Source of the DNA: Isoetes taiwanensis
Taxonomy: Eukaryota > Streptophyta > Lycopodiopsida > Isoetales > Isoetaceae
NCBI GenBank assembly: GCA_021234155.1
Contig: JAJEKV010000014.1
Span: forward strand, 18,260,652 to 18,324,651
Reading direction: 5' to 3'
DNA: 64,000 nt
Below the pieces are notes generated by a model, which saw nothing but the letters and a program-made list of their open reading frames with translations, was not told the origin of the DNA and made no database searches. The position numbers and the translations under genes are program-made. Shown one piece after another: positions 22,477 through 34,035 of the stretch. Each line of letters starts with the position of its first letter. Position 1 is the first letter of the stretch.

Positions 22477-22915
22477 TGTTATTGAAGCTTGACCCAAATT
22501 TCTCCTAGAGCCGAGCACTGCAATGCTTAGTCTCATTAGAATTCTTTTCATTATTTCGCTAGATCCATGTGCATGTGCTTAACATTTGATGGATTGATTG
22601 CCCCAGTGAATAGGTGAAGAGAAATGTTCGTGGCACCGCCGCGATAAATTTCCTGTAAACTATAACCATAAATGGTGCTTGAAGGGACACCTTTTTTTTT
22701 ACAACGTTCACTCATACGAAAATCAAAGAAGCATAGCAGTTGGAGTTGACTTAACATTTTATCATCCTAGAAACCATAGATAGATATATAGATAGAATCC
22801 TTACGTCAAATCCGAATTCTTATTCCAACCGTCCTTACACCGAATTCCACCTTATTGGGGATCCTTTCTTTCATGATGGCCACGGAGTCTCCAAACACCA
22901 TGCGCACAACTTTTT

Positions 22916-23045
22916 AGGAAGGAAGGAAGGTATTTTTATCGTCCACGGAGACCAATCGGCCTATGGGACCCAATACAGAGGCGCAGCCAGCGGATTACTA
23001 CCCGGATTACAAAACCCCCGCCCCGAAGGGTTTTCGAGGGAAAAA
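22916..23045 (-). mobile_element. 5'-truncated LINE 3' end, minus strand
   Basis: On the minus strand it reads GGGTTTTG...GGGTCCCATAGGCC, GGTCTCCGTGGACGATAAAA and ends in a CTTC run (seen as AGGAAGGAAGG at 22916). It is only about 130 bp long, typical of a severely 5'-truncated insertion. Confidence 0.75.
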
Positions 23046-25380
23046 CCGTGGCAGCAATAGGGCAAAGGTTAGGGCAAGGCAAAAAAAGTTGCGTGATGTT
23101 CGTTTAGGATCCTTGAAATAAAAAATTGGGGGCTCTCCAATGTCCTTCGTGCAACTTTTTAGGGCAGAAATTAGGGCAAGACGGAAAAGTCGCGTATGCA
23201 TTAGGATAAGGCAGAAAAGTTGCACGATGCATTTAGGACGCTTGGAATAACAAACGGGGCTCTCAAACATTCTTCGTGCAACTTTTAGAGCAACGGTTGG
23301 GGAATATCAACAGGTATATGGAAACCAATCAATCCACCAGATGAGCATTACCTCTCCGTGTATCTTAAAAGGACGAAGAAGAACCCACTACCAAGGCAAA
23401 AAGGTTACCTATATTGGAAGTCAACTACTCCTCCCTATTGAAATTGATTATGTGTTTGTGCAATTTAACACACAATGAATTATTAGACAAGCAAGAAGTT
23501 ACAAGTTTGACCAACTCCAAGACCACAATTACAAATTGACGCTGAATTTTTTTGCCAAAAAACCCTTCACGCAACTTTTTAGGGCAGAAGTTAGGGCAAG
23601 ACAGAAAAGTTGCACATGCATTAGGGCAAGGCAGGAAAGTTGCACGATGCTCATTTAGGGTGCTCGAATTAAGAAACGGGGGCTCTCAAACGTCCTTCAG
23701 AGCAATTGGGCAAAACCCTAGTGAGAGAAGGTTAGGCAAAACTCTAGTGATAGGAGGGTGTTAATGAGAGATGATGTGTTGGGCTTCTTCGTGATGCTAT
23801 CACATGTGCAACCTACATGATGCTAATGGCATAGACCGACCCATTAATGGTTTTCGAGAGAAGGATCGGCACGGCTAATGGGTGAGCTAGTAACATGTTC
23901 CTCTGTCTCCATCGACATTTACGTGCACACGGAGATATGTATCATGTCAACACACTTGATGTATTGGGAAATATCAACAGCTATGGGAACTACACCAATC
24001 CACCAGATGAGCATTACCTCTCCTTCTGCCTTAAGAGGATGAAGAAGAACCCATTCCCAAGGCAAAAATGTTACCTACATTGGAAGACAACTACTCTTCC
24101 CTATTGAATTGATATGTGTTTAAATAGTTTGTTGTGAAATTGTGCAATTTAACACACAATGAATTCTTAGACAAGCAAGAAGTTACAAGTTTCACCAACT
24201 CTGAGGCCACAATTACAAATTGATGGTGAAATTTCTTGAAACAAAATAGGGCTCTCCAACGTCCTTCGCGCCACTTTTTAGGGTAGAAATTAAGGCATGA
24301 CAGAAAAGTTGCGCAGGCATTAAGGCAGGCAGAAAAGTTGCTTCTGCTTCTCATGCTTCTGAGGTTGTTATGGCTGATGGTCCTAATCTTCAGTGCGCTA
24401 AAGAGTCATGGCAAGAGGTCAATTGGAAGAAGGCAACGAGGAAGAAGTCTGTTATGTCATCTCATGAGGCTATCCTGCCTCGTCTATTCAGTGGCATGAT
24501 AACTTGATGTCTGTTGATGATCATCTCGATGTTGCAGAACATGTTGACTGTGATGAGGCCATTAAACGCCTCAAGGTGGCACAAGGAGTATGATTATATA
24601 CTGTGTATGGGTGGTTTTGCTTAGTGGACGATCTCGTCCTCTAGGTTTTAAGTCCCATGTCACAAATCCCTTGTATGTATCTTGATGTTCCTTGATAATA
24701 TTGTCGTCCTCCAAAAAAAAAAGGAGCAGAAAAGTTGCATGATATTCGTTTAGGATGTTTGGAATAAGAAACGGGGGCTCTTAAACGTCCTTCGTGCAAG
24801 TTTTAGAGCAATTGGACAAAACCCTAGTGAGAGAAGTTGGACGGAACTCTAGTGAGAGAAGGGTGCTAGTGAGAGATGATGTGTTTGACTTCTTCTGGAT
24901 GTTACTGCACGACCTACATGACGCTGGTGGCATAGACCGGCCCATTAATGATTTTTGAGAGAAGGATCGACACGGCTACTGGACCAGCTAGTAAGAGGTC
25001 CCTCCGCCTCCATCGACATTTACATGCACACGGAGATATGTATCCCATCGGTTGCAGTGATCAATCGCTGCGGGCTCCTCGAAATACACTTGATGTATTG
25101 GGGAATGTCAACAGGTACGGGAACTACACCAATCCACTAGATGAGCATTACCTCTCCTTCTGGAAAAGATGAAGAAGAGCCCACTACCAAGGCAAAAAGG
25201 TTACCTACATTGGAAGTCAACTACTCTCCCTATTGAATTGATTATGTGTTTAAACATTTTGTTGTGAAATTGTGAAATTTAACACAAAATGAATTCTTGG
25301 ACAAGCAAGAAGTTACAAGTTTCACAAACTTCAAGGCCACAATTAAAAATTGACGGTGAAATTTCCTGCCAATTCTTGTT
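23041..25380 (+). repeat. Three diverged copies of an unclassified repeat
   Basis: Copies lie near 23041-23540, 23541-24341 and 24726-25380. Common words are GCAACTTTTTAGGGCAGAA, AAACGGGGGCTCTCAAACGT, AACCCTAGTGAGAGAAG, TGAGCATTACCTCTCC and CAAGCAAGAAGTTACAAGTT. The second and third copies encode YGNYTNPPDEHYLSF-like peptide in one frame, which suggests captured or decayed coding DNA. No known family recognised. Confidence 0.7.
24342..24725 (+). mobile_element. Small poly(A) retroposon with 13-bp target duplication
   Basis: GCAGAAAAGTTGC occurs on both sides (24329-24341 and 24726-24738). The insert ends with a 10-base A run at 24713-24722. Its left part encodes SWQEVNWKKATRKKS in one frame, like a fragment of an L1-type ORF1. 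The host repeat continues cleanly across the insertion, which supports the target duplication. It is a 5'-truncated LINE or a SINE-like insertion. Confidence 0.75.
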
Positions 25381-25890
25381 TTTATTTGCATGCATCTAGA
25401 GACTGGGGCAGGGGATTATGCGGCCCCTCTCGTGTTCCATACTTAAGTGGCCTGATGTCCACCATTGCACCATACCTTGACGTAAGACATGGCATGTTGC
25501 TGGCAATTATCCTTCCACGTTAAAATACCATTTAAAATACTGTAAAGGAGGATAATTTCTTGGCTATCTATCTATTTTCTTACAAAGGAGAGGGATAATT
25601 TCTTAGAAGGCTGGACCAATTGTGTGCTTTGGTGAGCAAATAAACTAAACCATTGACGGCAGAACTTTTTATTTGGACACGTTTCCTTTTATTGGGGACG
25701 ACTTCTTGTCACTTAGCATCCAGCCTTTGCCGCCGGCCGTCGTCCGATCGCCATAGCCAGCTCCGGTGCCTCGACACATGGCTTTTCTAATAGGTGGGTT
25801 TTTTCTTCTCAGGAGCGCTTCTGCTGCGATGCGAATTTTTTTCCATCTGGGTTGAATTTGTGCTTGTGAAATCCAATTGGGGGAAAAAAA
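25381..25890. promoter_or_regulatory. Upstream region of the trihelix gene
   Basis: About 500 bp between the last repeat and the trihelix start codon. The final 150 bp are more GC-rich and hold pyrimidine-rich runs, as in a 5' leader. I see no clear TATA box. Confidence 0.35.
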
Positions 25891-26694
25891 ATGGAAGCAA
25901 AGAATGGGGATCCGGCGCCAGGGGCAAAAGTTTCAGAGGATGCGGGGAGCCGGAAGGACAGGGAAGAATGGAGCGAGGGGGCAATTTGTGCTCTGTTAGA
26001 TTCATACACAGAGAAATACACAGAATTGAATGGGAAGGGGCTAAAGAGCAAGGATTGGGACGAAGTGGTGAGCTCTGTAAACAGCAGAAACGGGGGGAAG
26101 AAATCCGCCAAGACCATCGAGCACTGCCGGAATAAAATGGATACCTTAACCAAGCGCTTCAAATCCGAACGCAAGAACAAGCCCGCCGGAGTTCCAAGCC
26201 AGTGGATCTGGTACCACAAAATGGAGGTAATCCGTGGTTATTCCGGAAAAGATCCGGCGCCCAAAATCCGCCGGAACCCTGTTTTCGAGCCTCCCCCGCC
26301 GATCACGTCCCCCGTTATCATCCCTAGCTCCAGCTTCCCGGCCGATCACCGGGTCCATATTCCCCCCCTTGGTTCTAAACCCCCCCTTGGTGACCACCAC
26401 CATGTTAAAGTCCCAGAGGAGGAGAGAATTGATCCCCAAGGCGCCCTCGCTATCGCCAAAAGTATCTCTGAGTTTGCTTCTAGCCTCCATGCCCTTACTT
26501 CTGGCCTCTGCTCTAGCCTCCGAGAATTTGGCCAGGTCTTCACCAAAGTTGAAATGGCTAAAATGGAGGCCCTCAAGGATCTTGAACTCAAGCGTATGCA
26601 AATGCAGCTTGATTGTCAAGTCACACTCGCCACAACCCTCAGGAGCTCCAGAAAAAGAAAACGAGATTCGTCTTCTTCTTCTGAAACCGAGTAG
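25891..26694 (+). CDS. Trihelix (SIP1/ASIL-type) transcription factor
   Basis: A single-exon gene of 267 residues; the start ATG follows an A-rich leader (AAAAAAAATGG). The trihelix DNA-binding domain spans about residues 24-115 with conserved Trp at 27 (EEWSEGAICALLDSY), Trp at 56 (KSKDWDEVV) and the third helix/fourth helix around residues 76-112 (CRNKMDTLTKRF, QWIWYHKM). A Pro-rich linker follows, then a C-terminal helical region at about 195-250 (EMAKMEALKDLELKRMQMQL), typical of the SIP1 clade and likely used for dimerisation. The end is a basic, nuclear-localisation-like RKRKRD and a Ser-rich tail. Such factors bind GT-type promoter elements; ASIL1/2 repress embryo genes in Arabidopsis. 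The target here is unknown. This is the only intact host gene in the window, and its 3' half is duplicated at 30407. Confidence 0.9.
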   Translation: MEAKNGDPAPGAKVSEDAGSRKDREEWSEGAICALLDSYTEKYTELNGKGLKSKDWDEVVSSVNSRNGGKKSAKTIEHCRNKMDTLTKRFKSERKNKPAGVPSQWIWYHKMEVIRGYSGKDPAPKIRRNPVFEPPPPITSPVIIPSSSFPADHRVHIPPLGSKPPLGDHHHVKVPEEERIDPQGALAIAKSISEFASSLHALTSGLCSSLREFGQVFTKVEMAKMEALKDLELKRMQMQLDCQVTLATTLRSSRKRKRDSSSSSETE

Positions 26695-26789
26695 ATACAC
26701 CTTTTAATGTACATGATTGTATTCTCATTTTATATTTGATTTCCAATTTATTTATAAATTCAAAATGTACTCATAGATTTTGAGAACAA

Positions 26790-26795
26790 AATAAA
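26790..26795 (+). terminator. Polyadenylation signal of the trihelix gene
   Basis: AATAAA about 95 bp after the stop codon in AT-rich DNA; duplicated in the second copy. Confidence 0.5.
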
Positions 26796-27381
26796 TATAT
26801 TGTATTGGCACTTGAAATTAGGTTTGCTTTCCTTTGTTGATTGGGAGCTCTGTTAAAGATAACGCGTCTGCATAGGTAGGGTAAGGATCCAAGCTCGACC
26901 TACACCTGGAGAACGACCTTGTGGAAGCACATTTTTTATGATCAATAGTAAGCTAGATCGAGAGCATTATATTGGATACAATTCCCCTAAAACTATAAAT
27001 ATTTCTCTAACACACATCTAGGCCGGTATGAAGCACGGTACCTTCGTGTGTTTGACACATAAATAGGACCATGTAAAAAGCAAAGTACACCGATGAAAGT
27101 GGCCATATATGCAAGAGTCAAATTTTGTGGCCCACCTGACTAGAAAAAATGCTGCCCTCTATTTGATGTTAGCAAAGAAAAAATCATCTCGCCCCTTTCT
27201 AAGCCTATTTTCCTAATTATTTTTGCAATAAGCCCCCTTATCTCTGAACCATCCACATATGGTAATATAAAAACCAGTTTTGAAGGTCTGGGGAGGGGGA
27301 GGGGGGGTGGTGGTCAATTCCAACTTAGGTTCTCAAATGGGTTGTGTATTTGTGTGTGCATATGCACTACTCTGGTATTCC

Positions 27382-27510
27382 TCCCCATTATACCTCCCTA
27401 TCAAAGCACGTTGCTATCTACTTCTTTCAGGTATGAGTTTAGCGCTCCCCATTATACCTCCCTATCAACGCACGTTGCTATCTACTTCTTCCAGGTATGA
27501 GTTTAGCACT
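27382..27510 (+). repeat. 64-bp direct repeat, two copies
   Basis: TCCCCATTATACCTCCCTAT starts at 27382 and 27446. The same pair is kept in unit 2 at about 31508-31636. Confidence 0.85.
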
Positions 27511-28799
27511 GGCGGACGCTCTACGCACCTTTAGGAGTTAAATCCAAATGCGCCATATGCACCCTTGGGAGTCAAACCCAAAGAAAATATATTTTATGAG
27601 ACATAGGCCTACAGTTGAAGAGCTTTATTTCTTTCCAAAAAAAGATAGAATACTAAATTCTTGACTTTGTTATTCTATTTTTCAACCTTGATGCATAGCA
27701 CTAGAGATGTATAGTGATCACATTGTATTCCATGGCAACATACGAATGTCTGAATCGAGGTAAACAAGAGATTTAAAATTCTTTATGAAATAGAGGAAAG
27801 TTGTGGTCACGCGTTTAATAATGGATTCCAAAAATGTGGCATTCTGCATACCTTAATTGTTGTTATATACTTGTTGAACTAGACCTCATCTTAGTGTAGC
27901 AAACTTCTTGTTTTTCCCAAAAAAACATAAGGCATTTCAAAAACTCGGGTGTTGCACCTGTATTGAAAATGGACAATTTCAGCCAATTATACTTTGGTTC
28001 TTGTCGTCCATCTTTAGGTAAATGTTCATTGCTTAGGATGTTGCATTCCATAGCAGTTTAGGGCGAATTTTCTCTCAATGACAAGAGTGGTGAAATCCCA
28101 CTCTCGCCCTTCTCTCATCATCTCTCCCTTAAAGTTGTCTCTCGTGCCCTCTCTCATTGATCATGTAATCAAAGTTTCTCCCTCCCCCTCCCTCCCTCTC
28201 TCTCGTCTGGCACCGCCCTAAAGGCGTCGCCCTGTGTGCCTAGGCCCTGAAGGCCCTGTGCACCATGCCCAAGTAACTCTCTGTCGGAGTAAACACCAAG
28301 TTACAGAGCTTGGATTCGGTTTTGTTCTGCAGCAACACCCTGAGGCCAGCAAAGACCCCCATCCGCAATTTCGGCCATAGGTATCAGGTTTTGGGTTGCT
28401 TTGAATTATTTTGGACAATTGTGTGCCCAGTTTTGCTTCACAGGCCATTCCCCTAGCGTTAATTTTCGGCTAACTAGCATAGAGCTTTGAGTTACTAGCA
28501 TAGAGCTTAGAGTTTACACAGCCCAGTTCGGTGGCCCAGATTCTGCACCCAGCTTAAACGCTGTCTGAATTCACAACACACTTGCAAGCCAAAGCCCCAC
28601 TGCTCCAATATCTCATGGCTAAGCATGGTCAACACCGCCATAACTTCATTGGTGCATAGCTTTTGCATGTCACGTGGCTTGAACATTTCTCGCTTAGAAT
28701 TTGATCTCATAAACTAGCACGCCTCTCTTCAAGCACGGGTCCTTCCGCTCTTGCCCTCATCAGACCAGCATCTTCTTCTGGACACCTTGTAGAACGCGC

Positions 28800-29705
28800 C
28801 TCTTGCAGGCCCGACGATTTCCATGGACGGTAAGCTTTTGTTTCAGATACTGAATTTGCTCTATTCCATCATCTTGTCATCTCCCTCCTCTTGCCCAAAA
28901 TTCTGCACTGATGCCCAAACCCAGACCCTAGAGAACACATGCACTGATGACCATTGGCAAGCATAGGCCTATGGGACTGCCGATGTGGAGATGACAGAAA
29001 AAGATCATGATGGAGCAGGATCACAGTCGCATGCAGGATAAGGACCCTGGGAACACCCAGGCAGTAGAATTCACTCAGACGGCAGTGGACAGAAGCTTGA
29101 ATTTGCGCATTGTCAGTGTGCATGAGGCAAATCCTGCCTTGGATGCAGAACAGGCAGCTAATTTCTTTACAGATGTTATGCATATTCAGAGGCCCGCCAT
29201 TTTTCAGCGCGCAGGGTTGGGGCTCAGCGGCCAAACCGTCCTCGCCATATCGTCGTGCAGTTCAATAGCCCACAGGACAGGCTCTATGTCCTTCAGCATG
29301 GAAGTCATCTAAAAGATACCCAGTTCTCAGTTCAGGGAGATCTCTCTCCACTTTAGTTGACCAGACAACGCCAGGAGTTGTGTAAGGTGCGAGAGACTAG
29401 GCTACAGCGAAAGTGGGCAGTGTACCGGGGAGGCACAGCTATTATCCGAGATCAGTAGCCTCAGAACCCATGGTTTGATTACCTTTAGCTCACTGTGCTT
29501 GTGCACTTTATTATTATTTCTTTGTGTGTTTGCTATGTTTATATTCTTTGTGTGTGTTTGCTATGTTTATATTCTTTGTCTTTCTTCACTGTGATCAGGC
29601 TTATACCCCGTCTCTTATATTGGGTCCCATAACCCCATTGGGTTTTTGGGGATGTTAAAATTTTCTATCCATCTATCTATCTATCTCTCTTTCTATTTCT
29701 CTTTC
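28800..29705 (+). mobile_element. LINE derivative carrying only ORF1, copy 1
   Basis: Encodes an L1-type ORF1 C-terminal region in broken frames: PALDAEQAANFFTDVMHIQR, RHIVVQFNSPQDRLYVLQHG, LKDTQF, then LTRQRQELCK and KWAVYRGGTAIIRDQ. It then passes, without any endonuclease or RT, into the LINE 3' end (TTGGGTCCCATAACC, GATGTTAAAATTTT) and an ATCT repeat. The 5' limit is uncertain and may be as far left as 28200. The lack of ORF2 is like the HAL1 'half-LINE' class known from mammals. Confidence 0.6.
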
Positions 29706-29773
29706 TCTCTACTAAACTAGACATGGATAAAAAAGACCCTTTGTACCATTGAAAGCATCGTATTTCGCAGCAC

Positions 29774-30404
29774 ATGGGAACATTAGCATATAGTGCAAGT
29801 TTAAATGGAAAAACAATATGGATGGAAGCGATGGATGCATGTGAACTAGCCTTAACAGGTTGGGATGGGCAGTCTAAGGATACCTACCCGTATGTTTGCC
29901 CTCAAGGGAATCGGTTGCTTAATATGTGCATAAGACTCAATTTGAGAATATGCAACGCGATCTCAAGGTTTCGATCATCAGAACAATGCACTAGTCCGGG
30001 GGTTAGTAGCAGAGGAAATAGTGTTGTGGATTACATTCTTGCAAGTGAATGCTCAATAGACACATCTCTTCTTCCCATGTAGGTGATGCCTGAGTGGAGT
30101 CTGATCATGTGCAAGTTTTGCTAACACTGCAGGCTGCTTCCTTTTCTAGAATCTCATTACACTTACAGGGCTGCATGTGAGGCACGCTTGCAATAGACAA
30201 TATGGCCAGACAAAGCTTGTAAGCTCAATAACGCTCTTACCTCGCTTCTCCTTGAGTCCATAAAAGAATGCTTTGTGTCCTTAAAAAAGCTTAAGGGACT
30301 TCCATATAATTCCTGCTTTGATAATGAATGTAAAGAATTGAGACAGAATTGAAGGTGGCAGATGATAGATCTAAGAATATGGACAAAAAGGAGTACAAGA
30401 AATT
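29774..30404 (+). pseudogene. LINE endonuclease fragment, copy 1
   Basis: Encodes the C-terminal half of an APE-type endonuclease: GNRLLNMCIRLNLRICNAIS, then VVDYILASECSID and the final EWS-D/L-I box, where the family has S-D-H. It stops at the duplication boundary, so no RT follows. Stops interrupt it after 30082. Confidence 0.7.
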
Positions 30405-30767
30405 CCCCGGGTCCATATTCCCCCCCTTGGTTGTAAAGCCCCCCTTGGTGACCACCACCATGTTAAAGTCCCACAGGAGGAGAGAATTGATCCCCAAGGA
30501 ATTGATCCCCAAGGCGCTCTCGCTATCGCCAGAAGTATCTCTGAGTTTGCTTCTAGCCTCCATACCCTTACTTCTGGCCTCTGCTCTAGCCTCCGAGAAT
30601 TTGGCCAGGTCTTCACCAAAGTTGAAATGGCTAAAATGGAGGCCCTCAAGGATCTTGAGCTCAAGCGTATGCAAATGCAGCTTGATTGTCAAGTCACACT
30701 CGCCAGAACCCTCAGGAGCTCTAGAAAAAGAAAACGAGATTCGTCTTCTTCTTCTGAAACCGAGTAG
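30405..30767 (+). pseudogene. Truncated trihelix copy
   Basis: Carries the last 115 or so codons of the trihelix gene, starting at the Pro-rich linker, without the DNA-binding domain. The frame is open to the same TAG. It has a 12-bp tandem duplication (GATCCCCAAGGAATT repeated as IDPQG-IDPQG) and a few substitutions (for example Ala-Thr to Ala-Arg near LARTLRSS). Upstream is LINE sequence, so it lacks a promoter. It could at most make a dimerisation-only fragment if transcribed. Confidence 0.85.
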
Positions 30768-32278
30768 ATACACTTTTTAATGTACATGATTGTATTCTCA
30801 TTTTATATTTGATTTCCAATTTATTTATAAATTCAAAATGTACTCATAGATTTTGAGAACAAAATAAATATATTGTATTGGCACTTGAAATTAGGTTTGC
30901 TTTCCTTTGTTGAGGAGCTCTGTTAAAGATAACGCGTCTGCATAGGTAGGGTAAGGATCTAAGCTCGACCCACACCTGGAGAACGACCTTGTGGAAGCAC
31001 ATTTTTCTTCTGATCAATAGTAAGCTAGATCGAGAGCATTATATTGGATATAATTCCCCTAAAACTATAAATATTTACCTAATTATTACGATAAAAAATG
31101 TTTTTTTTTTCCTTCTTCCTTATTTTGGAAGTAGACTAGTAAGTCGCTAACACACATCTAGGTCGGTATGAAGGGACACACGTTTACCTTCATGTGTTTG
31201 ACACATAAATAGGACCATGTAAAAAGCAAAGTACACCGATGAAATTGGCCATATATGCAAGAGTCAAATTTTGTGGCCCACCTGACTAGAAAAAATGCTG
31301 CCCTCTGTTTGATGTTAGCAAAGAAAAAATCATCTCGCCCCTTTCCTAAGCCTATTTTCCTAATTATTTTTGCAATAAGCCCCCATCCACATATGGTAAT
31401 ATAAAAACTGGTTTTGAGGGCCCCCCCCCGGGGGGGGGGGTCAATTCCAACTTAGGTTCTCAAATGGGTTGTGTATTTGTGTGTGCATATGCACTACTCT
31501 GGTATTCCTCCCCATTATACCTCCCTATCAAAGCACGTTGCGATCTACTTCTTTCAGGTATGAGTTTAGCGCTCCCCATTATACCTCCCTATCAAAGCAC
31601 GTTGCTATCTACTTCTTCCAGGTATGAGTTTAGCACTGGCGGACGCTCTATGCACCTTTAGGAGTTAAATCCAAATGCGCCATGTGCACCCTTGGGAGTC
31701 AAACCCAAAGAAAATATATTTTATGAGACATAGGCCTACAGTTGAAGAGCTTTATTTCTTTCCCAAAAAAAAAAAACAGAATACTAAATTTTTGACTTTG
31801 TTATTCTATTTTTCAACCTTGATGCATAGCACTAGAGATGTATAGTGATCACATAGTATTCCATGGCAACATACAAATGTCTGAATCGAGGTAAACAAGA
31901 GATTTAGAATTCTTTATGAAAATGAGGAAAGTTGTGGTCACGCGTTTAATAATGGATTCCAAAAATGTGGCATTCTGCATACCTTAATTGTTGTTATATA
32001 CTTGTTGAACTAGACCTCATCTTAGTGTAGCAAACTTCTTGTTTTCCCAAAAAAACATAAGGCATTTCAAAAACTCGGGTGTTGCACCTGTATTGAAAAT
32101 GGACAATTTCAGCCAATTATACTTTGGTTCTTGTCATCCATCTTTACGTAAATGTTCATTGCTTAGGATGTTGCATTCCATAGCAGTTTAGGGCGAATTT
32201 TCTTTCAATGTCGAGAGTAGTGAAATCCCACTCTCGCCCTTCTCTCATCATCTCTCCCTTAAAGTTTTCTCTCGTGCC

Positions 32279-32431
32279 TTTTTCATCCCAGTGGTAGAGA
32301 CACATTGTACAGGGTTTCTGTGGTTTTATTTTGTGTTTGGAAACTTTCCGCTATATTGTAAAACCGTCTCATAGGCCAGTTGGCCTCCGTGGACGTTAAA
32401 ATATACTTCCTTCCTTCCTTCCTTCCTTCCT
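32279..32431 (+). mobile_element. LINE tail insertion found only in unit 2
   Basis: About 153 bp that split the sequence CTCTCGTGCC / CTCTCTCATTGATC of unit 1. It matches 22315-22476 (CCCAGTGGTAGAGACACATT, CTCATAGGCC, CCGTGGACGTTAAAATATA) and ends in CTTC repeats. It is a 5'-truncated LINE that inserted after the tandem duplication. Confidence 0.85.
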
Positions 32432-33099
32432 CTCTCATTGATCATGTAATCAAAGTTTCTCCCTCCCCCTCCCTCCCTCTAGCTCTCGTCTGGTGCCGCC
32501 CTAAAGGCGTCGCCCTGTGCGCCTAGGCCCTGAAGGCCCTATGCGCCATGCCCAAGTAACTCTCTGTCGGAGTAAACACCAAGTTACAGAGTTTGGATTC
32601 GGTTTTGTTCTGCAGCAACGCCCTGAGGCCAGCAAAGACCCCCATCCGCAATTTCGGCCATAGGTATCAGGTTTTGGGTTTTGGGTTGCTTTGAATTATT
32701 TTGGACAGTTGTGTGCCCAGTTTTGCTTCACAGGCCATTCCCCTAGCGTTAATTTTCGGCTAACTAGGATAGAGCTTTGAGTTACTAGCATAGAGCTTAG
32801 AGTTTACACAGCCCAGTTCGGTGGCCCAGATTCTGCACCCAGCTTAAACGCTGTCTGAATTCACAACACACTTGCAAGCCAAAGCCCCACTGCTCCAATA
32901 TCTCATGGCTAATCATCGTCAACGCCGCCATAACTTCACTGGTGCATAGCTTTTGCATGTCACGTGGCTTGAACATTTCTCGCTTAGAATTTGATCTTAT
33001 AAACTAGCACGCCTCTCTTCAAGCACGGGTCCTTCCGCTCTTGCCCTCATCAGACCAACATCTTCTTCTGGACACCTTGTAGAACGCGCCTCTTGCAGG

Positions 33100-33965
33100 C
33101 CCGACGATTTCCATGGACGGTAAGCTTTTGTTTCAGATACTGAATTTGCTCTATTCCGTCATCTTGTCATCTCCCTCCTCTTGCCCAAAATTCTGCACTG
33201 ATGCCCAAACCCAGACCCTAGAGAGCACATGCACTGATGACGATTGGCAAACATAGGCCTATGGGATTGCCGATGTGGAGATGACAGAAAAAGATCAAGA
33301 GCAGGAGCAGGATCACAGTCGCAGGCAGGATAAGGATCCTGGGAACACCCAGCAGTAGAATTCACTCAGACGGCAGTGGACAGAAGCTTGAATTTGCGCA
33401 TTGTCAGTGTGCATGACGCAAATCCTGCCTTGGATGCAGAACAGGCAGCTAATTTCTTTACAGATGTTATGCATATTCAGAGGCCCGCCATTGTTATAGC
33501 GCGCAGGGTTGGGGCTCAGCGGCCAGACCGTCCTCGCCATATCGTCGTGCTGTTCAATAGCCCATAGGACAGGCTCTATGTCCTTCAACATGGAAGTCAT
33601 CTAAAAGATACCCAGTTCAGGGAGATCTCTCTCCACTTCAGTTGACCAGACAACGCCAGGAGTTGTGTAAGATGCGAGAGACTAGGCTACAGCGAAAGTG
33701 GGCAGTGTATCGGGGAGGCACAGCTATTATCCGAGATCAGTGGCCTCAGAACCCATGGTTTGGTTACCTTTAGCTCACTGTGCTTGCGCACTTTATTATT
33801 ATTTATGTTGTGTGTTTGCTATGTTTATATTCTTTGTCTTTCTTCACTGTGATCAGGCTTATACCCCGTCTCTTATATTGGGTCCCATAACCCCATTGGG
33901 TTTTCGCAGACGTTAAAATTTTCTATCCATCTATCTATCTATCTATCTCTCTTTCTATTTCTCTT
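33100..33965 (+). mobile_element. LINE derivative carrying only ORF1, copy 2
   Basis: Duplicate of 28800-29705 within unit 2. Small changes include a lost base in the ACCCAGCAGTAG region and loss of one of two repeats TTTGCTATGTTTATATTCTT. Confidence 0.6.
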
Positions 33966-34035
33966 TCTCTCTACTAAACTAGACATGGATAAAAAAGACC
34001 CTTTGTACCATTGAAAGCATCATATTTCGCAGCAC

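Larger units (their letters stand above)
26349..30404 (+). repeat. Tandem duplication, unit 1 (4.06 kb)
   Basis: Begins inside the trihelix coding region at CCGGGTCCATATTC and ends at TACAAGAAATT inside a LINE fragment. Almost the same sequence follows at once as unit 2. Units look about 97% identical by eye, so the event is fairly recent. Contents: trihelix 3' half, its 3' UTR, non-coding DNA, an ORF1-only LINE and a LINE endonuclease fragment. Confidence 0.93.

Noticed and set aside
25809-26219. Minus-strand 136-codon ORF at the trihelix start
   Set aside because: Antisense shadow; no recognisable features.
26146-26700. Minus-strand ORF of 184 codons over the trihelix gene
   Set aside because: Antisense of a real gene with strong codon bias; the plus-strand protein has clear trihelix motifs.
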